Source of the DNA: Halorubrum trapanicum
GTDB taxonomy: Archaea > Halobacteriota > Halobacteria > Halobacteriales > Haloferacaceae
Assembly: GCF_017873555.1 (NCBI RefSeq)
Contig: NZ_JAGGKE010000002.1
Span: forward strand, 62,001-126,000
Length of the DNA stretch: 64,000 nucleotides
Direction: 5' to 3'
Positions 23,821 through 32,528 of this stretch are shown here, piece after piece. The position numbers were made by a program, and so were the translations under genes. Position 1 is the stretch's first letter, and each line of letters opens with the position of its first letter. The notes below the pieces were generated by a model. It had not been told where the DNA came from. It saw only the letters and a program-made list of their open reading frames with translations, and ran no database searches.

Positions 23821-23865
23821 TTGGGACACGACCCAACGGCATAAGCGTTGGGCAGAAGTCCAACG
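23821..23865. promoter_or_regulatory. Operator-like half-sites upstream of the TumE-like operon
   Basis: TTGGG at 23821, CCCAACG at 23832-23838, CGTTGGG at 23846-23852 and TCCAAC near 23859 form overlapping inverted repeats within 55 nt of the toxin ATG. The central pair (CCCAACG-N7-CGTTGGG) is perfect. The loop on the minus strand (CTTATGC) may be the TATA box, so binding there would block transcription. Confidence 0.6.
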
Positions 23866-24074
23866 CCGAACGAGAACGTCGCTCGTCAGCGACATCCTTA
23901 GTGGATGTTCCCTGGGCCGTCGGTTACTGATCTTCGAACAACGGATTCTACGGCTCTGTTAAAACCATATCCTTCTGACATATTCTCGAATGAAACTACC
24001 GTTCGCTGAAGCGTGCGAATCGGGCAAATGAACGTTCGTGTAGGGGTGAGTGACCGTAACAGTATTTATAGAAA

Positions 24075-24572
24075 ATCAAGGAGAATACCTGCGCGTTTAG
24101 GCGCAGGATGAATCCGACAGTACGTTCAACAGCCTCCGTTTGACGACAGTTCGGAGTTTCCAATCCGTACTTTTACTCACTAGTGCATCGTGCATACCGG
24201 TAGGGTCAGGTCGGAACGGAGCGATTCCGAACGACCTTTGGAGGCGGTCTCCCCGCCACTAATGAGACAATATCCGAAACGCCAACACGGTGAACACGAA
24301 TGCTAGACGCGTTCGTCTCGTGCCTGTTGGTTGAGCAAGCCTCACGATAACTCTGAGTCCGCCGACGTGTCAGCGACTCCCTGCTGGCAAAAACAACAGA
24401 TGGAAGTCACCGATACTGAGGATAGGAGTATCGGCGGTTTGGCACCGCCAGACAGCCACTGACTACGACGACTGGGTTAAACGGGTTCCCGCAAAGTGGC
24501 AGAAATCATGGTTGCAAACCTGAAACGCCCACCGCTCGGGATTCCTCCGCCTGAAGGCGGAGGAGGATGTCA
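24075..24572. mobile_element. Non-coding IS200/IS605-derived element (PATE-like MITE)
   Basis: About 500 bp without a gene is bounded by two terminal hairpins of the kind seen at IS200/IS605 ends in haloarchaea. They are CCTGCGC-GTTTAG-GCGCAGG at 24088-24107 with GGAGAAT before and GGATGAATCC after it, and TCCTCCGCC-TGAA-GGCGGAGGA at 24543-24564 followed by GGATGTCAAC. There are no terminal inverted repeats or target duplications, as expected for this family. No tnpA or tnpB remains. This matches the palindrome-associated transposable elements (PATEs) described in haloarchaea. The interior also has a GGCGG-TTTGGCA-CCGCC-like hairpin near 24433. It lies directly upstream of the small membrane gene at 24597. 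Confidence 0.65.
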
Positions 24573-24596
24573 ACAAGGCGAACCCGTTTACGCGAT

Positions 24597-24776
24597 ATGG
24601 AGCGTCGAACGCAAGCGATTCTCATTGGAATAATCGGCTTCGCTGGCGCACTCCTTCTACTGGGGTTAACCGTCTATCCGTTCCAGTATGGGCCCACAGA
24701 GAGCCTTCTGCTCGTTGGGGATTCATCATTTTCGCCCTATTGGAGACTGTACTCGATGAAACATCGTTCTGATTGA
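24597..24776 (+). CDS. Small membrane protein next to the transposable element
   Basis: This is a 59-residue protein from ATG 24597; an upstream ATG at 24567 lies in the element's terminal sequence and is less likely. It has one clear hydrophobic helix (ILIGIIGFAGALLLLGLTVY) followed by a polar segment ending SPYWRLYSMKHRSD. It may be a fragment of a longer membrane protein, as its upstream region has been replaced by the mobile element and its own promoter is not obvious. Codon use is less GC-rich than the core genes. Function unknown, and it may not be expressed. Confidence 0.5.
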   Translation: MERRTQAILIGIIGFAGALLLLGLTVYPFQYGPTESLLLVGDSSFSPYWRLYSMKHRSD

Positions 24777-24883
24777 ACACTCTCCGCGACCATTCGATAG
24801 CCGCTCGGTCGGTAGTCAGGCTGTATTGAGCGCGATCGGGTCAGAATATCTCACTTGCGACGGATCGCAACGGATCCGGGGCG

Positions 24884-26506
24884 TCAGTCGTCGCCCGCGG
24901 GGTCGACGCCGGGGTCCGGGTCGTCGATGTACCGCTCGGTCCACGTGCCGCGCGAGAACCACGCGACGCCGACGATCGCGCCCAGGATGTTCCCGAGCGC
25001 CATCCCGACCCAGACGCCGGTCTCGCCCCACCCGGCGACGAAGACGAGGTACGCCACGCTCGCGACCCGGCCCACCCAGAGGGTGAGGATCGAAATGACC
25101 ATCGCGGTCTTCGTGTTGCCGGCGCCGCGGAACGCGCCTAAGATTACCTGCGAGACACCGATGAAGGCGAACTCGACCGAGCGGATCCGGACGTACTCGA
25201 CCGCGTAGCCGATCGTCGCGAGCGCGTCCGGCACGTCGCCGAGGAACGCCCCGACGATCGGCTCGGTGAACGCGACGGCGACGACCGCGACGAGGAACAT
25301 CACGCCCGCGCCGGTCGTGGCGGCGAACTTCACCGCCTTGGCGGCGCGGTCGGCGCGGTCGGCGCCGAGGTTCTGCCCGACCATCGTGTCGATGGCGCGG
25401 CCGAGTCCCATCGCCGGCAGGAAGACGAGGGAGATGAGCCGGTTCCCCAGCCCGTAGGCGGCGACGACGGGCGGCGAGAACGTGACGATCATCGCCGTGA
25501 GCGTGATCATCGCGAGCGCGCTCGTCGTCTGCTCGACGCTGGAGGGGAGACCGAGCCGGAAGATGTCCCGGATAAAATCGAGGTCGGGCGCGAGGTGCGA
25601 GACCGTCACGTTCGGACCGTACCCGGTTCCGAACAGGATCCAGAGTCCGATCGCGGTCGCGACGCCGCGCGAGAGGATCGTCGCGAGCGCGGCGCCCCTG
25701 ATTCCGAGTCCGGTGATCCCCGTCGCCGAGAGCAGGGTCGCCTCCAGCGCGACCGGGTCGAGCGCGGCGAGGCCGGGTACCGCGGCGAGCCACTCGAACA
25801 GCGGGTTCCCGTCGAACCCGAAGATGAAGAACGGGTCCAGCAGGACGTTCACGAGGACGGAGACGAACATGACTGCCATCGGCGTCCGGGTGTCGCCGTA
25901 GCCGCGCATCAGCGCCGAGAAGACGAAGAAGCCGAACATCAGCGGGATCCCGGCGAAGATGACTTCCATGTAGTCGGCCGCGAGCGGTATCACGGTCGCC
26001 GCGGTGTCCGCGTCGCTCGGGAGGATCTCGAGGGCGGGGCGTGTGTAGAAGTAGCCGGCGATACCGATGAACACGGACAGCACCGAGACGGTGAATATCG
26101 TCTGTCCCGCGACGAGCCCCGCGGAGCCGTCGCCGTCGGCGCCGGTGTACTGCGCGACGAGGATCGCGCCCGCGGTCGTGAAGCCGCCGGCGACCGCGAT
26201 AAGCAGGAAGATGAGGGGGAACGCGAGGCTGATCGCGCCGACGGCCTCCGCCGAGAGCCGGCCGAGGTAGAGGGTGTCGACGATGTTGTACGTCACCTGT
26301 AACAGCTGGATGACGACGATCGGCCACGCGAGGCGGAACAGGGGACGGAGGAGGCTCCCCTCGGTGATCGACCCGTCGTCGAGGGGGCCGTCGTCGTCGC
26401 CGCGCTCGTCGGGCGGACCGCCGGCGAAGGGTTCGTCCGAGCCGTTGGAGGGTTCCTCCGGGTCGGCAGCGGGGTCGTCGCTCACTGGCGTAGAAACGCC
26501 GGGCAC
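24884..26506 (-). CDS. MATE family multidrug/sodium antiporter
   Basis: This 540-residue integral membrane protein has twelve hydrophobic segments in the two-bundle layout of MATE exporters, which expel cationic drugs or metabolites using Na+ or H+ gradients. Family-like segments include LRPLFRLAWPIVVIQLLQVT at the start of the first bundle, MRGYGDTRTPMAV, and a pseudo-repeat in the second bundle (FRAGNTK-like GAFRGAGNTKTAMV). The N-terminal 55 residues are acidic and Gly/Ser-rich (DPAADPEEPSNGSDEPF). The start is GTG 26506, with GTG 26485 as a good alternative. It stands alone, 23 bp upstream of the MscS stop. Confidence 0.93.
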   Translation of the reverse strand: MPGVSTPVSDDPAADPEEPSNGSDEPFAGGPPDERGDDDGPLDDGSITEGSLLRPLFRLAWPIVVIQLLQVTYNIVDTLYLGRLSAEAVGAISLAFPLIFLLIAVAGGFTTAGAILVAQYTGADGDGSAGLVAGQTIFTVSVLSVFIGIAGYFYTRPALEILPSDADTAATVIPLAADYMEVIFAGIPLMFGFFVFSALMRGYGDTRTPMAVMFVSVLVNVLLDPFFIFGFDGNPLFEWLAAVPGLAALDPVALEATLLSATGITGLGIRGAALATILSRGVATAIGLWILFGTGYGPNVTVSHLAPDLDFIRDIFRLGLPSSVEQTTSALAMITLTAMIVTFSPPVVAAYGLGNRLISLVFLPAMGLGRAIDTMVGQNLGADRADRAAKAVKFAATTGAGVMFLVAVVAVAFTEPIVGAFLGDVPDALATIGYAVEYVRIRSVEFAFIGVSQVILGAFRGAGNTKTAMVISILTLWVGRVASVAYLVFVAGWGETGVWVGMALGNILGAIVGVAWFSRGTWTERYIDDPDPGVDPAGDD

Positions 26507-26529
26507 GCTCTATCAGGCTTCCGATCCGG

Positions 26530-27612
26530 TCACTGCCCGCTCCCGTCGTCGCGGTCGGTTTCGGGGACGCCGTCGCCGCTCGATTCGGGGGACGCGTCGC
26601 CGCCGAGAGGCGCCGACTCCGTCGGTGCGTCGTCGCTGAGGTCCGGGGTGGCGGCCGCGGGCGCGTCGTGTCCGCCGACCGCCGCCGCGTCGGATCCGGC
26701 GTCCACGCGCGCGACGCCGGAGGTGTCGTCGAAGACGAGATGGCGGTGGGGGTACGCCATCGTGACGTTCGCGTCCGGGTCCCCGAGCCGCTCGCGGATC
26801 TTCGTGTTCACGTCCGACTGGACCTTCGCCAGCTTGTAGGGCTTCTTCACCCAGTACCGGAGCCGGAGCAGGATCCCGTCGTCGCCGAACTCGTGGAGCC
26901 GGCAGTCGGGACCCGCCATGTACCGCGCCACGCCGATGCGGATGTCGGGACCGCCGTCGATGACAGCCTCGCAGTCGCGCGCCGCGCGCTCGATACGGCG
27001 GCGCGCCTCGGGAATGTCGCTCTCGTAGGTGACCAAGACGTCGATCGACCGGCGGGTGCGCTCGTCCTCGGCGGAGAAGTTCGTCACGTCGCGCTCGCGC
27101 ATCGTCCCGTTCGGCACGACGAGGAAGGTGTTATCGAGGGTGAAGATCTTCGTGTACCGGATCGTGATGTCCTCGACGAACCCCGTCGTCCCGTCCTCCA
27201 GCTCGATCATGTCGCCGATCTCGAACGGCTGGTCCGCGAGGATGAACACGCCGTTGATGAAGTTCCCCACCAGCGGCGCGAGGATGATACCGATGACCGC
27301 GGAGAACACCGCGGTCCCGAGGAGGAGGTCGGCGAACTGGAACCCGACGGCGTCGAGTCCGACGAACAACGCGACCCCGATCGTCCCGGCCCGAACCCCG
27401 CGGACGATCGTCTGCGCGACGCTCTGGCGCGCCACGCGGCGCGCCACGGGGCGGCCGATCAGTCGCACGAGGAAGTTGGCGACGACGACGCCGACCGCGA
27501 CCGACGCGACGACCGTCAGGAGACTCGCTCCCGGGAGGTTCCCGAGCCGAGACCCGATCTCGGCGAGCCGCGAGACGACCCCCGATATCGGCGTCCCCTC
27601 CGGAAAGACCAT
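26530..27612 (-). CDS. MscS-family mechanosensitive channel
   Basis: This is a 360-residue protein from ATG 27612. Three to four N-terminal helices come first, then the pore-lining helix and beta domain typical of MscS (IILAPLVGNFINGVFILADQ, then PFEIGDMIELEDGTTGFVED, then TLDNTFLVVPNG). It opens under membrane tension to release solutes during osmotic downshock. The last 70 residues are a low-complexity acidic/Ala tail (GGHDAPAAATPDLSDDAPTE). A reading extending to 27702 would add a basic, non-membrane leader and is rejected. It is divergent from the PAC2 gene at 27734. Confidence 0.92.
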   Translation of the reverse strand: MVFPEGTPISGVVSRLAEIGSRLGNLPGASLLTVVASVAVGVVVANFLVRLIGRPVARRVARQSVAQTIVRGVRAGTIGVALFVGLDAVGFQFADLLLGTAVFSAVIGIILAPLVGNFINGVFILADQPFEIGDMIELEDGTTGFVEDITIRYTKIFTLDNTFLVVPNGTMRERDVTNFSAEDERTRRSIDVLVTYESDIPEARRRIERAARDCEAVIDGGPDIRIGVARYMAGPDCRLHEFGDDGILLRLRYWVKKPYKLAKVQSDVNTKIRERLGDPDANVTMAYPHRHLVFDDTSGVARVDAGSDAAAVGGHDAPAAATPDLSDDAPTESAPLGGDASPESSGDGVPETDRDDGSGQ

Positions 27613-27733
27613 AGCGGACCGCCGTCGGCCATCCGAAAAAGCGTTTCTCCCCGCGGACGCTCGGCGACGGACGCGGGCCCCGGACGCGGCGGACGGGGAC
27701 AACCACTATGACGCGGCTGAGCGAACGGGGAGT

Positions 27734-28483
27734 ATGTCACGCCAGCCCGCGGATCCGACGGGACCGAGGTTCAGCGTCGAACACGACTCGCAGCCGGGAG
27801 ACGCGGTGATCGCCGGGTTCTCGTCGTTCGGACTCGCCGGCCTGACCGCCGTCGACTACCTGGTCGACGACCTCGACCTCGAGGAGACGGGCCACGTCCG
27901 GATCGACGGACTCCCGTCGATCACGCCGTTCACCAAGGGGACGCCGCGACACCCGATCCGACTGTACTCCGCGCCGGATCTCGATCTCACCGTCTTGATC
28001 GCCGAGCAGTTCGTGCCGCCGATGCCCGGCGAACTGCTCGCCGACGCCCTCCTCGACTGGACGGAGGCGAACGGGACCGAGGAGATCGCGGTGTTGGCGG
28101 GCGTCCCCGTGGCGCACGGTCCCGACGCCCATCGGACGTTCCACGTCGCCACCGAGGACTACCGCGCCGCGCGCTTGATCGACGGGACCGACGTTCCCCC
28201 GATGGAGTCCGGCTTCCTCGACGGAGCGAACGCCGGGCTGCTCGAACGCGGGCTGGAATCGCCGCTCGGCGTCGGGGTGTTCGTCACCCCGGTCCACGCG
28301 CAGGCGCCCGACGTCGACGCCGCGGTGCGGCTCGTCGACACCGCGAACGCGATATACGAGCTCGGCGTCGACGCGGCCCCGCTGGAGGCGTTCGCGGAGG
28401 AGATCCGCCGCCGCTACGAGGACCTCGCCGAGCGGATCGAAGAGCGAGAGCCGGAGGGGAGCTACGACCGAATGTACATGTAA
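27734..28483 (+). CDS. PAC2-family protein (proteasome assembly chaperone-like)
   Basis: This is a 249-residue soluble protein. The pattern GDAVIAGFSSFGLAGLTAVDYL at the start, ITPFTKGTPRHPIRLYSAPD in the middle and LAGVPVAHGPDAH belong to the PAC2 (DUF75) family, related to eukaryotic proteasome assembly chaperone 2. In archaea these proteins are presumed chaperones or ATP-independent assembly factors. The C-terminus is a charged helix (RRYEDLAERIEEREPEGSYD). The ATG at 27734 follows the sequence GGGGAGT. It is a single gene, divergent from the MscS gene. Confidence 0.92.
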   Translation: MSRQPADPTGPRFSVEHDSQPGDAVIAGFSSFGLAGLTAVDYLVDDLDLEETGHVRIDGLPSITPFTKGTPRHPIRLYSAPDLDLTVLIAEQFVPPMPGELLADALLDWTEANGTEEIAVLAGVPVAHGPDAHRTFHVATEDYRAARLIDGTDVPPMESGFLDGANAGLLERGLESPLGVGVFVTPVHAQAPDVDAAVRLVDTANAIYELGVDAAPLEAFAEEIRRRYEDLAERIEEREPEGSYDRMYM

Positions 28484-28552
28484 CGGCCGCCGGTCGACCC
28501 GCGTAGAGGAGTCCGCTCCGAAAACCCGTACAACTCGGCTCATAGTAAAAAG

Positions 28553-28560
28553 CTATAATC
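28553..28560 (+). promoter_or_regulatory. TATA box of the TrmB-like gene
   Basis: CTATAATC lies 22-29 nt before the ATG at 28582, which implies a leaderless transcript. The imperfect palindrome ATAG-TAAAAAG-CTAT at 28542-28556 overlaps it and could be an operator for the regulator itself. Confidence 0.6.
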
Positions 28561-28581
28561 CCCGCCCCCGTTTCTCGCCAC

Positions 28582-29634
28582 ATGACCGACGATCTCCGGG
28601 ACACGCTCGACCGCGTCGGGGACCGATTCAACCTCGGCGAGTACGAGATCGACGCGTACCTCGCGGTGTTGGAACACGGGGAACTGACGGCGAGCGACAT
28701 CGCCGACCGGACCGATATCCCGCAGCCGCGCGTGTACGACACCGTCCGGAGCCTCTCGGACCGCGGCCTCGTCGAGCTCCGCGAGTCGCGGCCGATGAAG
28801 ATCGTCGCCGTCGACCCCGACGACGCCTTCGGCGACCTGCGCTCGTCGTTCGCGGAGATGGTCGACGAGCTGGAGGCCCGCTACACCGCGCCGACCCGCG
28901 AGACCGAGGCGGTGTCGCTCGTGAAGTCGCGCTCGACGATTCTCCGATACCTCGAAGAGGTGATCGAGAACGCGGAGTACGAGCTGGCGGTGTCGCTCAC
29001 CCCCGGACTCCTCCGGCGGTTCCGCGACAAGCTCGCCGGGAAGGTCGCCGCGGGCGTCAGCGTCGAACTCCTCGTCACGCCCGCGTCGAACGCGCCGGAC
29101 CCGTCGACGTTCGACTACCTGGAGGTCGCGACCATCGCCCGCGCCCGCCGCGGGATCACCACGCCGGTCCTCGCGGTCGGCGACGGCGAGTACTCCGTGT
29201 ACGCCACCCAGGACGCCCTGCGAGACGACCGCGAGCGCTACGGCGTCATCTTCAACCGCTCCGCGCTCGGTTTCCTCGTCTCCGGCTTCTTCGGGACCGT
29301 CCTGTGGACGACCGCGGAGACGCTCGCCGCCGACGGAGCGGAGCGCCCCTTCCCGCGCCGCTACGCCTCGATCCGGCGCGCCGTGAAGGACGTCCGCGAG
29401 TTCGACGACGAGGAGTTCTACGCGGCCGTCGAGGGGCGCGACATCGAGACGGGCGCCGACGTGACCGTCCGCGGAAAGGTCGTCGACGTCGCGTTCGTCG
29501 ACACCGAGGAGGTGGCGTCGCTGGTCGTCGAGACCGAGGACGGCCGCGTCGAGATCGGCGGCCGCGTCGCCGCCCTAGAGGACGTCGAGGGACAGGAGAT
29601 CGTGATCGGACGCGGCGAACCGCCCGCGTTGTGA
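28582..29634 (+). CDS. TrmB-family transcriptional regulator
   Basis: This is a 350-residue protein. The N-terminal winged-helix HTH ([20 protein letters not shown], then [20 protein letters not shown]) is the TrmB DNA-binding domain. A helical linker leads to the sensor domain with the [20 protein letters not shown] phospholipase-D-like core found in TrmB proteins. In TrmB the C-terminal part binds sugars and the protein represses or activates sugar uptake and gluconeogenesis genes. A further C-terminal strand domain ([20 protein letters not shown]) resembles the haloarchaeal TrmB extension. The ligand is unknown, and no transporter is adjacent. Confidence 0.92.
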   Translation: MTDDLRDTLDRVGDRFNLGEYEIDAYLAVLEHGELTASDIADRTDIPQPRVYDTVRSLSDRGLVELRESRPMKIVAVDPDDAFGDLRSSFAEMVDELEARYTAPTRETEAVSLVKSRSTILRYLEEVIENAEYELAVSLTPGLLRRFRDKLAGKVAAGVSVELLVTPASNAPDPSTFDYLEVATIARARRGITTPVLAVGDGEYSVYATQDALRDDRERYGVIFNRSALGFLVSGFFGTVLWTTAETLAADGAERPFPRRYASIRRAVKDVREFDDEEFYAAVEGRDIETGADVTVRGKVVDVAFVDTEEVASLVVETEDGRVEIGGRVAALEDVEGQEIVIGRGEPPAL

Positions 29635-29716
29635 GGCGATCCGCGCCCGCCGCCGCCCGCGCCCGCCGCCGCCCGCACCGACAGCGTATTTACGCCCGGG
29701 TACCCACCGGTTCGAC

Positions 29717-30190
29717 ATGACCCTCGTCGTGGTCCCGGTCCGGTTCCCCCCCTCGTCGCACTCGGCGGCGACGCTCCGAGAGGCGGCCCGCGTCGCCGAG
29801 GAGCGCGGCGCCGACCTCACGGTCCTTCACGTCGATTTATATCAGCGGTCTGGCGGCGTCTCGCGAAGTGATCTCAAACGGGCGGTCGAAGAGCGGATCG
29901 GCCGGATAGACCGCGCGCGGTACGTCGTCCGCCGCGGCTTCCTCGTCGAGGAGACGATCCTCGAGGAAGTCGTCGCCGAGGGCGCCGACATCGTCGTCAT
30001 CGGCTCGAAGCAGGCCGGACGGTGGCGGCGGATGGTCCAGAAGCTGCTCTCCGACCCCGACATCGACTCGTTCCTCCGCGGCGAGCTCGACTGTACCGTG
30101 GTCACCGTCGACGCCGACGGCGAGACCACGACCGACGAGGCGGGGAACGGCGACGCCGTGCCCCTCCCGGACGAGACCGACGACGACTGA
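29717..30190 (+). CDS. UspA-family universal stress protein
   Basis: This is a 157-residue cytosolic protein of the universal stress protein fold. The first strand VVVPVRFPPSS, the middle strand LTVLHVDLY and the second half VAEGADIVVIGSKQAGRWRR, with LDCTVVTVDAD at the end, follow the Usp pattern. The ATP-binding GxxGxxGxxS motif is changed to GSKQAGRWRRMV, so it may not bind ATP. The last 25 residues are acidic. A TATTTAC at 29687 is about 25-30 nt upstream of the ATG, giving a leaderless transcript. It is a single gene between trmB-like and DJ-1-like genes. Confidence 0.88.
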   Translation: MTLVVVPVRFPPSSHSAATLREAARVAEERGADLTVLHVDLYQRSGGVSRSDLKRAVEERIGRIDRARYVVRRGFLVEETILEEVVAEGADIVVIGSKQAGRWRRMVQKLLSDPDIDSFLRGELDCTVVTVDADGETTTDEAGNGDAVPLPDETDDD

Positions 30191-30234
30191 GCGCCGCCGG
30201 CTCGCCGAGCGAGCGAGACTGTCGGCGCGGCGGG

Positions 30235-30885
30235 CTACGCCGCGACCTCGTACCGCCGCTCGTACTCGATGACCGTCGCCACCCGGTCGGCTATCTGCTC
30301 CCCGAACTCGCGCTCGACGACGTACAGCGCCAGGTCGATGCCGGAGGTGACCCCGCCCGCGGAGAGGAGGTCGCCGTCGTCGACGACGCGAGCGTCGACG
30401 ACCTCAGCGCCCGACTCGCGGAGCTCCTCGATCGCCGAGGCGTGCGTGACGGCGCGGCGCCCGTCGGTGACGCCCGCCTCCGCGAGGAGCATCGAGCCGG
30501 TACACACCGAGGCGATCCGCGTGCCCGCGGCGTGGTGCGCCGCGAGCGCGCGCGGGATGTCGCCCTTCCGCGCCTCCGCCCACGCGCTCGCCGCCTCGTC
30601 GCGCGCGCTCCACCCGCCCCCGGGGACGACCAGCAGGTCGGGCGCGTCGTCGGCGTCCGGATCGGGAAGCGTTCCGTCGACCCCGGCGCGAGTCCCGTGG
30701 CTGGCGGTCACCCGTTCGCGTTCGTCGAGCGCGACGTAGCGGACGCGGCCGGCATCGCCGCTCGACTCGCTCTCGGTCGCACCGCTTCCCTCGGCGGCGT
30801 AGCCGAGCGCGTAGTCGAACACCTCGTACGGGCCGATCGCGTCCAGCTCGTCGAAGCCGTCGTACAGCAGAATGTCGACGTTCAT
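30235..30885 (-). CDS. DJ-1/PfpI family (GATase1-like) protein
   Basis: This 216-residue protein has the class I glutamine-amidotransferase-like fold of the DJ-1/ThiJ/PfpI superfamily. The nucleophile elbow is IASVCTGSMLLAEAG (Cys128), with the upstream acidic partner in FDELDAIGPYEVFDYAL. Members include glyoxalases, deglycases, hydratases and the sensor domains of AraC-type regulators; there is no DNA-binding domain here, so an enzyme is more likely. A Gly/Ser-rich loop of about 12 residues (EGSGATESESSGDAG) is inserted near residue 33. It is a single gene, convergent with uspA-like. Confidence 0.9.
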   Translation of the reverse strand: MNVDILLYDGFDELDAIGPYEVFDYALGYAAEGSGATESESSGDAGRVRYVALDERERVTASHGTRAGVDGTLPDPDADDAPDLLVVPGGGWSARDEAASAWAEARKGDIPRALAAHHAAGTRIASVCTGSMLLAEAGVTDGRRAVTHASAIEELRESGAEVVDARVVDDGDLLSAGGVTSGIDLALYVVEREFGEQIADRVATVIEYERRYEVAA

Positions 30886-30976
30886 ACCGGTTCGGAGGAG
30901 GGCGGGCGGCTTGTGCGTTCCCCTCCGACCGAACGGGAATCGCGCCCGCGCGGTCGTCCCGACCGCTCGTCGCGCG

Positions 30977-31666
30977 TCACTCGTCGGCGAACGCCGACAC
31001 GACCCGCTCGATGTCCGCGGTGACCCGGTCCGGATCGACCCGCTCGCCGCGGTACGCGCGCTCGACGACCCCGTCGGGGTTGACGAGCAGAGTCAGCACG
31101 AGGTGCGTGAAGTCGTACCCCGGGAGCCGGTCGCTTTCCGTCGTCCGCTCAAAGCCGATCCCCAGCCGGTCCTCGACCACGGCCTTCGCGCGGGCCGGCG
31201 TTTCGGGCCGGAGGTACAGCCAGTTGCCCGCGTCGAGGTCGGCGCCGATCGACTCGGCGTTGTCGCGGAGCGCGGCCGCGTCGTCGCGCTCGGGATCGAA
31301 CGTGATCGGGAGGAAGTACACGTCGTCGGTCAGTCCCGCGTCCGCGACGCGGCGCTGGACCGTCACCCACTGTCGGAGCAGGATCGAGCACTCCGCGGGG
31401 CAGAAGGTGAACACGCCGGTCACGAGGGCCGTCCGGTCGAGCGCGTCGCTGTCGGCCGTCTCGTCCGCGAGCGGGGCCGGCAGTTCGAACGACGGGAGCG
31501 ACTGTCCGTACGCGGGGTACGCGAGGTCCTCGCTGTCCGCGATCTGGTCCTCCTGCGGGTCGAGCACGACGCCCTCCGGCCCGCCGCCGAACAGGCGCGA
31601 GGCACAGCCGGCGACGGCGCCGGTTGCGACCGTTCCGACGCCGGCGAGCAGCGGTCGGCGCTTCAT
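30977..31666 (-). CDS. SCO1/SenC-family copper chaperone lipoprotein
   Basis: This is a 229-residue lipoprotein. The N-terminus MKRRPLLAGVGTVATGAVAGC combines an RR pair and a lipobox ending at Cys21, indicating export with a lipid anchor on the outer face. The thioredoxin-like domain carries the copper-binding CPAEC (Cys89, Cys93) and a histidine in YDFTHLVLTL, the SCO ligand set. SCO proteins load copper into cytochrome oxidase subunit II and may have redox roles. ATG 31666 was chosen because the leader begins there. Nearby nosYFD and nosL genes make this stretch a copper-related neighbourhood. Confidence 0.93.
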   Translation of the reverse strand: MKRRPLLAGVGTVATGAVAGCASRLFGGGPEGVVLDPQEDQIADSEDLAYPAYGQSLPSFELPAPLADETADSDALDRTALVTGVFTFCPAECSILLRQWVTVQRRVADAGLTDDVYFLPITFDPERDDAAALRDNAESIGADLDAGNWLYLRPETPARAKAVVEDRLGIGFERTTESDRLPGYDFTHLVLTLLVNPDGVVERAYRGERVDPDRVTADIERVVSAFADE

Positions 31667-31823
31667 ACTCGGCCGATCGGTCGAGCGGCGCATAACGCGT
31701 CTGGTGCGATCGACGAACGACCTCGGCGCGGGCTCGGGGAGTGGGCGAGCGGCGGTTCGACTCGGCACCGCACCTCTCAGAACGGCGACAGCGACGTTCA
31801 GTCCGTCCGCCGCCTCGACGGGG

Positions 31824-32336
31824 TCAGCCGTCGGCGTCAAAGAGGGAGTCGACGGTGCGGGCGAAGCGGTCGACGAGCCGGTCGGGCAGCGACGGCGACA
31901 CCTCGTCGAGCAGCTCGGCCGTGCGCTCCGGACGGGCCAGTGCGACGGTCATCGGTCGGTCGGGGGACTTCTCGACGATCCCGTGGTCGGCAAGGGTCGA
32001 GACGTGCCACGACACCGTGCTCTTCGCGAGGCCGAGGTCGTCCGCGAGCGCCGCCGGCCGGGTCGGCCCCGCCGCGTGGAGCCGGACGACGATCTTGCGC
32101 GCCGTCTCGCGTCTGAGGAACGCGAGGGTCCGGCGGTCCCACGCGTCGACGCTCGGGTCGAAGTAATGCGCGCGCCCGCCGATCCGTTCGACCGCGAGTT
32201 CCCCGTCCCGGACCAGTCGCCGGAGGTGGTACTGCGTCTGCCCCGTCGCGATGTCGAGGTCGCGGCCGATCCGGTTGAAGTGGGCGCCGGGGGTGTCGCG
32301 GACGTGGCGCCGAATCCGGGCTCTGGTGTCCGGCAT
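31824..32336 (-). CDS. Double winged-helix transcriptional regulator
   Basis: This is a 170-residue protein with two winged-helix modules. The first (ARIRRHVRDTPGAHFNRIGR, then DLDIATGQTQYHLRRLVRDG) and second (LADDLGLAKSTVSWHVSTLA) are both DNA-binding HTH segments of the ArsR/MarR style. The pattern is found in haloarchaeal regulators that follow gene clusters for respiration or copper. It sits between the SCO gene and the small membrane protein gene, and regulation of those or of the nos-like genes is an inference. No metal-binding cysteines are visible, so it is not a classic ArsR metal sensor. Confidence 0.88.
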   Translation of the reverse strand: MPDTRARIRRHVRDTPGAHFNRIGRDLDIATGQTQYHLRRLVRDGELAVERIGGRAHYFDPSVDAWDRRTLAFLRRETARKIVVRLHAAGPTRPAALADDLGLAKSTVSWHVSTLADHGIVEKSPDRPMTVALARPERTAELLDEVSPSLPDRLVDRFARTVDSLFDADG

Positions 32337-32528
32337 CGTTCTCGCTCGTGCTAGCCGGCTGGGAGCTAAAAAGCGCGCGCGGTGTCTCCCGTCGTGGGAA
32401 CGGTGGGGCGCGACCGGAGCGCACCGCTCGGCGGGCGAAGACGCCCGGAGGAAGGACGCTACCCGGGAACGGGCCGACACCCGACGAAGAGGAGTCTTCT
32501 TGTCGCTCGCGTCGAAAGGGACGGTGTC

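Noticed and set aside
27029-28483. PAC2 reading extended to 27029
   Set aside because: The extra 235 residues are antisense to the MscS gene and have no family pattern; PAC2 motifs begin right after ATG 27734.
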